Part shown: in pieces, positions 60,671 to 64,000 of the stretch
Layout of the letters: every line of letters begins with the position of its first letter
How positions within the stretch are numbered: the stretch's first letter is position 1
Assembly: GCA_947642455.1 (NCBI GenBank)
Contig: CANRSN010000005.1
Span: 1 to 64,000 of the forward strand
DNA: 64,000 nucleotides
Direction of reading: 5' to 3'
From: an uncultured Clostridiaceae bacterium
GTDB lineage: Bacteria > Bacillota > Clostridia > TANB77 > CAG-508
Notes under the pieces: model-generated
Seen by the model: the letters and a program-made list of their open reading frames with translations, nothing else
Databases searched by the model: none
Told to the model about the DNA's origin: nothing
Program-made: the position numbers and the translations under genes

Positions 60671-62923
60671 TTACATCATATTACTAGGATTTATATCAAC
60701 CACAACCCTTATATCTTGACTTTTATTTAAAGCATATAATTTTTCTAAACCATCATTTATTAAACAATTTACTTGGTTTCCATATAAACATTTTATAATC
60801 ATTCTCCAACGATAATTATTCTTTATTTTATCTATTGGAGCTGGTAATGGTTTATATAGTAGTATTCCTATTTTTTCATTAATTACTCTTTGTTTATAAT
60901 AACTATGTAATTTTTCTGCTATTTTAATAACTTCTTGTTCATTATTCCCGCTAATACCAATTACTATTATATCGCAAAAAGGCGGATATTTCAACTGTTT
61001 TCGTAAACCTATTTCTGTATCATAAAAAGTTTTATAATCTTGTTTTCTTGAACACTCAATTGCAAAATTATCTGGATTATATGTTTGAACAATAACCTTT
61101 CCTTCTAGTTTTTCTCTTCCTGCCCTTCCTGCAACCTGTGTAAGTATTTGAAAAGTTCTTTCATTAGCCCTATAATCATCTATATTTAATGAACTATCTG
61201 CTGCAATTACACCAACTAAAGTGACATTTGGAAAATGATGTCCTTTTACAACCATTTGAGTTCCAATTAATATATTAATTCCTTCATTTTTAAATTTATT
61301 TAGTATTTCTTCATGTGAATTTTTCTTAGTTACTGTATCTACATCCATCCTTATTGTAGTAGCATTTGGAAATATTTTATTTATTTCTGTCTCCAATTTT
61401 TGAGTTCCTGTCCCAAAATATCTTATATTTTGACTCTGACATTCTGGGCAAATTGTTACTGGTTTTTCCTCATATCCACAATAATGACACTTCAATTTAT
61501 TTTGCTTTAAATGATATGTCATAGTTATATTACAGTTTTTACATTTTATAGTATGTCCACAATCTCTACACATTATAAAAGTTGAATAGCCTCTTCTATT
61601 TAAAAACAATATTGTTTGATGACCATTTTTTAAATTGATATCAATTTCTTCATACAGTTTTGTACTTAACATTGACCTATTACCCTTAGCTAATTCTTCT
61701 CTTAAATCCACTATTTCAACTTCTGGCAATTTAGAGTTATTTGCTCTTTTAGTAAGTTCTAATAATTCAATATCTCCTTTTAACGCTTTATAATATGTAG
61801 AAATATCAGGAGTTGCACTGCCTAAAACTAAAGGAATATTTTTATTTTTAGCTATTTTACTTGCCACTATTTTTGCATCATATCTTGGAGTCATTTCAGA
61901 CTTATATGAACTATCATGTTCCTCATCTATTATAATTAGACCTAAGTCTTGCACTGGGGCAAATATAGCAGAACGTGCACCTATTACTATTTTTGCTTCA
62001 CCTGATTTTATCTTATTCCAACTATCAAACCTTTCTCCAACAGATAATTTACTATGTAATACTGCTATTTTATTTAGCCCAAACCTACTAACAAACCTAT
62101 CTACCATTTGAGGTGTAAGTGATATTTCTGGAACTAACATTATGCTTGATTTTCCTTCATTTAATACTTTTTGTATTATTTGCAAATATATTTCTGTTTT
62201 CCCTGAACCAGTAACTCCAAATATTAAAAACTCTGAATTCATTTGATCTTCAATTGCAGTCTCTATTGCATCATATGCTCTTTGTTGCTCTTGTGTAAAC
62301 TTTAAGTTTGTACTCATTCTTGGCATTACCTTGTATAAAAACGGATTTCTTTCTATCTGTTTTTCTTTTATTTCTATATATCCATTTTTCTCTAATGTTT
62401 TTATTATGGCTTTTGAAACATCTGTAAACATTTCTAATTCACTAATATTAGTTTCTCCATTTTCTATTAAAAATTTTAATACTCTAATATGCTTTTCCGA
62501 CTTTATCTTATTTAGTTCTATATTTTCTTTTATTTCGTCTATATCTGCTTTTAAATTTACAAATTTAGCCTTCTTCTCTTTAATTCTGTTTTCTAGTACT
62601 TTTGTCTTTGTTCCTGGTGGTAACATTAATTTTATACAATCTGATATATTACATATATATCTTTTCGCCATCCACTTAGCTAATTTTATATTTTCTTCTT
62701 CTATAAATTCATTTTCTTCTATTTTTACTATATCTTTTAATTTATATTCTGACTCTTCTGTAAAACCAACCACAAAACCTTCTTCTAGATTTTTGCTTCT
62801 TCCAAATGATACCAAAACCCTACTACCTATTTTTATATTTGGTTGCATTTGTACTGGTACATTATATTCAAATACTTTATTTAATTCTTTTGCATTTGTA
62901 TTTATTATTATTTGTGCTATCAT
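60671..62923 (-). CDS. priA: primosomal protein N' (PriA helicase)
   Basis: Replication restart helicase. A 750-residue protein with an N-terminal DNA-binding part (FEYNVPVQMQPNIKIGSRVLVSFG), Walker A FGVTGSGKTEIYLQ, DEEHDSSYK (Walker B), GSATPDIST, and eight cysteines in two zinc clusters (CRDCGHTIKCKNCNITMTYH, CHYCGYEEKPVTICPEC). The C-terminal helicase part has GTQMVVKGHHFPNVTLVGVIAAD and QVAGRAGR. It is 33 nt upstream of def and 21 nt after the sortase gene's direction, on the same strand. Confidence 0.97.
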   Translation of the reverse strand: MIAQIIINTNAKELNKVFEYNVPVQMQPNIKIGSRVLVSFGRSKNLEEGFVVGFTEESEYKLKDIVKIEENEFIEEENIKLAKWMAKRYICNISDCIKLMLPPGTKTKVLENRIKEKKAKFVNLKADIDEIKENIELNKIKSEKHIRVLKFLIENGETNISELEMFTDVSKAIIKTLEKNGYIEIKEKQIERNPFLYKVMPRMSTNLKFTQEQQRAYDAIETAIEDQMNSEFLIFGVTGSGKTEIYLQIIQKVLNEGKSSIMLVPEISLTPQMVDRFVSRFGLNKIAVLHSKLSVGERFDSWNKIKSGEAKIVIGARSAIFAPVQDLGLIIIDEEHDSSYKSEMTPRYDAKIVASKIAKNKNIPLVLGSATPDISTYYKALKGDIELLELTKRANNSKLPEVEIVDLREELAKGNRSMLSTKLYEEIDINLKNGHQTILFLNRRGYSTFIMCRDCGHTIKCKNCNITMTYHLKQNKLKCHYCGYEEKPVTICPECQSQNIRYFGTGTQKLETEINKIFPNATTIRMDVDTVTKKNSHEEILNKFKNEGINILIGTQMVVKGHHFPNVTLVGVIAADSSLNIDDYRANERTFQILTQVAGRAGREKLEGKVIVQTYNPDNFAIECSRKQDYKTFYDTEIGLRKQLKYPPFCDIIVIGISGNNEQEVIKIAEKLHSYYKQRVINEKIGILLYKPLPAPIDKIKNNYRWRMIIKCLYGNQVNCLINDGLEKLYALNKSQDIRVVVDINPSNMM

Positions 62924-62944
62924 TTAGTTCCCTTTCTTAATTTT

Positions 62945-63760
62945 TTACTGTTCTATTTTTACTGCACTTACAACTACCCTTTGCTCTCCATAACAAGTAA
63001 TTAATGTAATAATATCACCTTTTAATTCTTCTGAGTTTTTAAATTTTACTCTACTTTTTTTTATAGCTTTATTCAAATATTGTTGTTTTTCGTTATCTGT
63101 TGAAAAACTTTTTTTAACAATATCTAAACTAGGTTCTGCCACATATGCTGTAACTATTTGATATAGATATGAATGTTCTTTTGTGTATATTTCTATTTGT
63201 ATATTATCCCCTAATTCTCCACTATAAATCTTATTTAAGTCTGCAAACATTCCACCACTTTTTAGATTATGTCCATATATAACTGTATTGTTCTCTGAAA
63301 AATCTGGCTTTGTTTTACAATCTAAAAATATAGTTCCACAAGAATTTTTTTGTTTATATATATCTCTTTTTAAATAATATTCATTATCTTTTGCCTGTAC
63401 TATTGGATAATTTATATTTGTATTTTCTATGCATACCCAGCCTATAGTTTCACTATTGACTTGATTTAACTTCTCAAAGTCAATACTCTTTTTAGGTTTC
63501 TCGGTTTCTACTTGGTTTCCCTCACTTTGTTCATTTTCTGTATTTTGTTCAACCTTTACTACTTCTGAGAATATCCCTTCTTCTAGTGCCTTTAAATCAC
63601 TATTACTCTTAAACCAATATATAATATGATAGGCAGAATACACAAAAACAGCTATAAATATTATAAGTAATATTATAGTTATTATTGTTTCTATAGTATT
63701 ACTTTTTTTAGATTTATTTTTCTTAGATTTTGAATTCTTTTTAAAATGATTTCCTTTCAC
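62945..63760 (-). CDS. srtB: class B sortase
   Basis: A membrane transpeptidase that attaches surface proteins to peptidoglycan. The 271-residue protein has a basic Lys/Ser/Asn-rich N-terminus, one helix (23-45), an acidic linker and the sortase fold with H164 (YGHN), C256 (TLITCY) and R261 (GEQRVVVSA). The order NSETIGWVCIENTNINYPIVQAKDNEYYLKRD is typical of class B. The start is GTG with GGAG 10 nt upstream. The neighbouring upstream gene encodes an LPKTG protein, its likely substrate. Confidence 0.93.
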   Translation of the reverse strand: MKGNHFKKNSKSKKNKSKKSNTIETIITIILLIIFIAVFVYSAYHIIYWFKSNSDLKALEEGIFSEVVKVEQNTENEQSEGNQVETEKPKKSIDFEKLNQVNSETIGWVCIENTNINYPIVQAKDNEYYLKRDIYKQKNSCGTIFLDCKTKPDFSENNTVIYGHNLKSGGMFADLNKIYSGELGDNIQIEIYTKEHSYLYQIVTAYVAEPSLDIVKKSFSTDNEKQQYLNKAIKKSRVKFKNSEELKGDIITLITCYGEQRVVVSAVKIEQ

Positions 63761-63812
63761 TTCAATTTTCTCCTTTTCAGTAACTTAAATTAAACATAGT
63801 TACAAGAACAAA

Positions 63813-63851
63813 AAAATGCACATAAAAACTTAAAGCTTTTCTGTGCATTTT
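63813..63851. terminator. terminator between the LPKTG gene and the sortase gene
   Basis: AAAATGCACA and TGTGCATTTT form a 10-bp stem with a 19-nt loop. It lies 20 nt behind the LPKTG gene, on the side towards the sortase gene, and may partly terminate its transcript. Confidence 0.7.
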
Positions 63852-63871
63852 ACTTTTATTGTATTTTTTAA

Positions 63872-64000
63872 TTATTTTCTTATTTTTCTAACAACTACAA
63901 ATACTATACCTGCTAAAGATACTACCATTAATACTACAAATGCACCAATTGCCATTTCTCCTGTTTTTGGTAATACAGGTTTTTCTTCTTCTACTGCTTT
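63872..64000 (-). CDS. LPKTG cell wall surface protein, C-terminal end (partial)
   Basis: The last 42 codons of a gene that continues beyond the window. KAVEEEKPVLPKTG is followed by a hydrophobic helix (MAIGAFVVLMVVSLAGIVFVVV) and the positive tail RKIRK, a complete sortase sorting signal. The protein would be anchored after the Thr. Its neighbour is a class B sortase. Everything in front of the signal lies outside the window. Confidence 0.9.
   Translation of the reverse strand, partial: KAVEEEKPVLPKTGEMAIGAFVVLMVVSLAGIVFVVVRKIRK

Overview
The window is very AT-rich DNA with dense gene packing, good Shine-Dalgarno sites (AGGAGG or AAAGGA) and mostly minus-strand genes. The content points to a low-GC, probably spore-forming Clostridia-type Firmicute: YtxC, a SleB-like hydrolase, a CD1247-type zinc-ribbon protein next to efp, the Asp23/AmaP/DUF2273 set, a TIGR04086-type membrane protein, a CIRCE-controlled groES-groEL operon, and a class B sortase beside an LPKTG protein. 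No species can be named from the sequence alone.

Layout. 1-8050: tRNA-Gln, coaE, tmcAL, rnhA, rpiA, and an ABC exporter pair (FtsX-like permease plus ATPase). 8100-15110: tyrS, pgi, a TraX-like protein, the tail of a lost P-type ATPase, and ligA. 15385-22830: a DUF4912 protein with a GH57 branching-type enzyme, a 162-bp MITE with target duplication, ytxC, a 55-residue Cys-rich gene, and a frameshifted U32 peptidase. 22850-33820: efp, an aminopeptidase P, prepilin peptidase, YqeG, the SleB-like hydrolase, pyrG, ylmH, dxs and eno. 34140-38620: an orphan gene and a heterodimeric ABC exporter. 38760-43540: an accessory island directly behind tRNA-Gly, with a broken large serine recombinase, an ORF6N/PLD-like protein, an RlmN/Cfr-like radical SAM protein and a decayed membrane protein. 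43560-64000: a WG-repeat protein, tgt-queA, a membrane-anchored HEFLH protein, groES-groEL, fhs, xseAB, nusB, the Asp23 set, fmt-def-priA, sortase and an LPKTG protein cut by the window end.

The least ordinary signal is not a protein. Intergenic spaces carry a modular family of long palindromes. Three of them (8120-8348, 11175-11389, 58931-59142) hold the same roughly 70-nt GC-richer core, although their outer arms differ. The core has a closing stem with one compensatory base-pair change, and can also be read as a short frame ending at a shared TAA. Coreless relatives and half-copies lie at about ten other sites, including both sides of the SleB-like gene, where one arm supplies the stop codon, and at the false upstream start of the FtsX-like permease. 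A second small family is a conserved 30-nt box followed by a long hairpin of unrelated sequence (22148-22220 and 35065-35136).

The housekeeping genes form familiar functional groups: priA-def-fmt (restart and translation initiation), xseA-xseB-nusB with the Asp23 envelope set, queA-tgt (queuosine), and dxs-ylmH-pyrG. Start codons were moved inward from the longest frame where a Shine-Dalgarno site clearly selected a later one.
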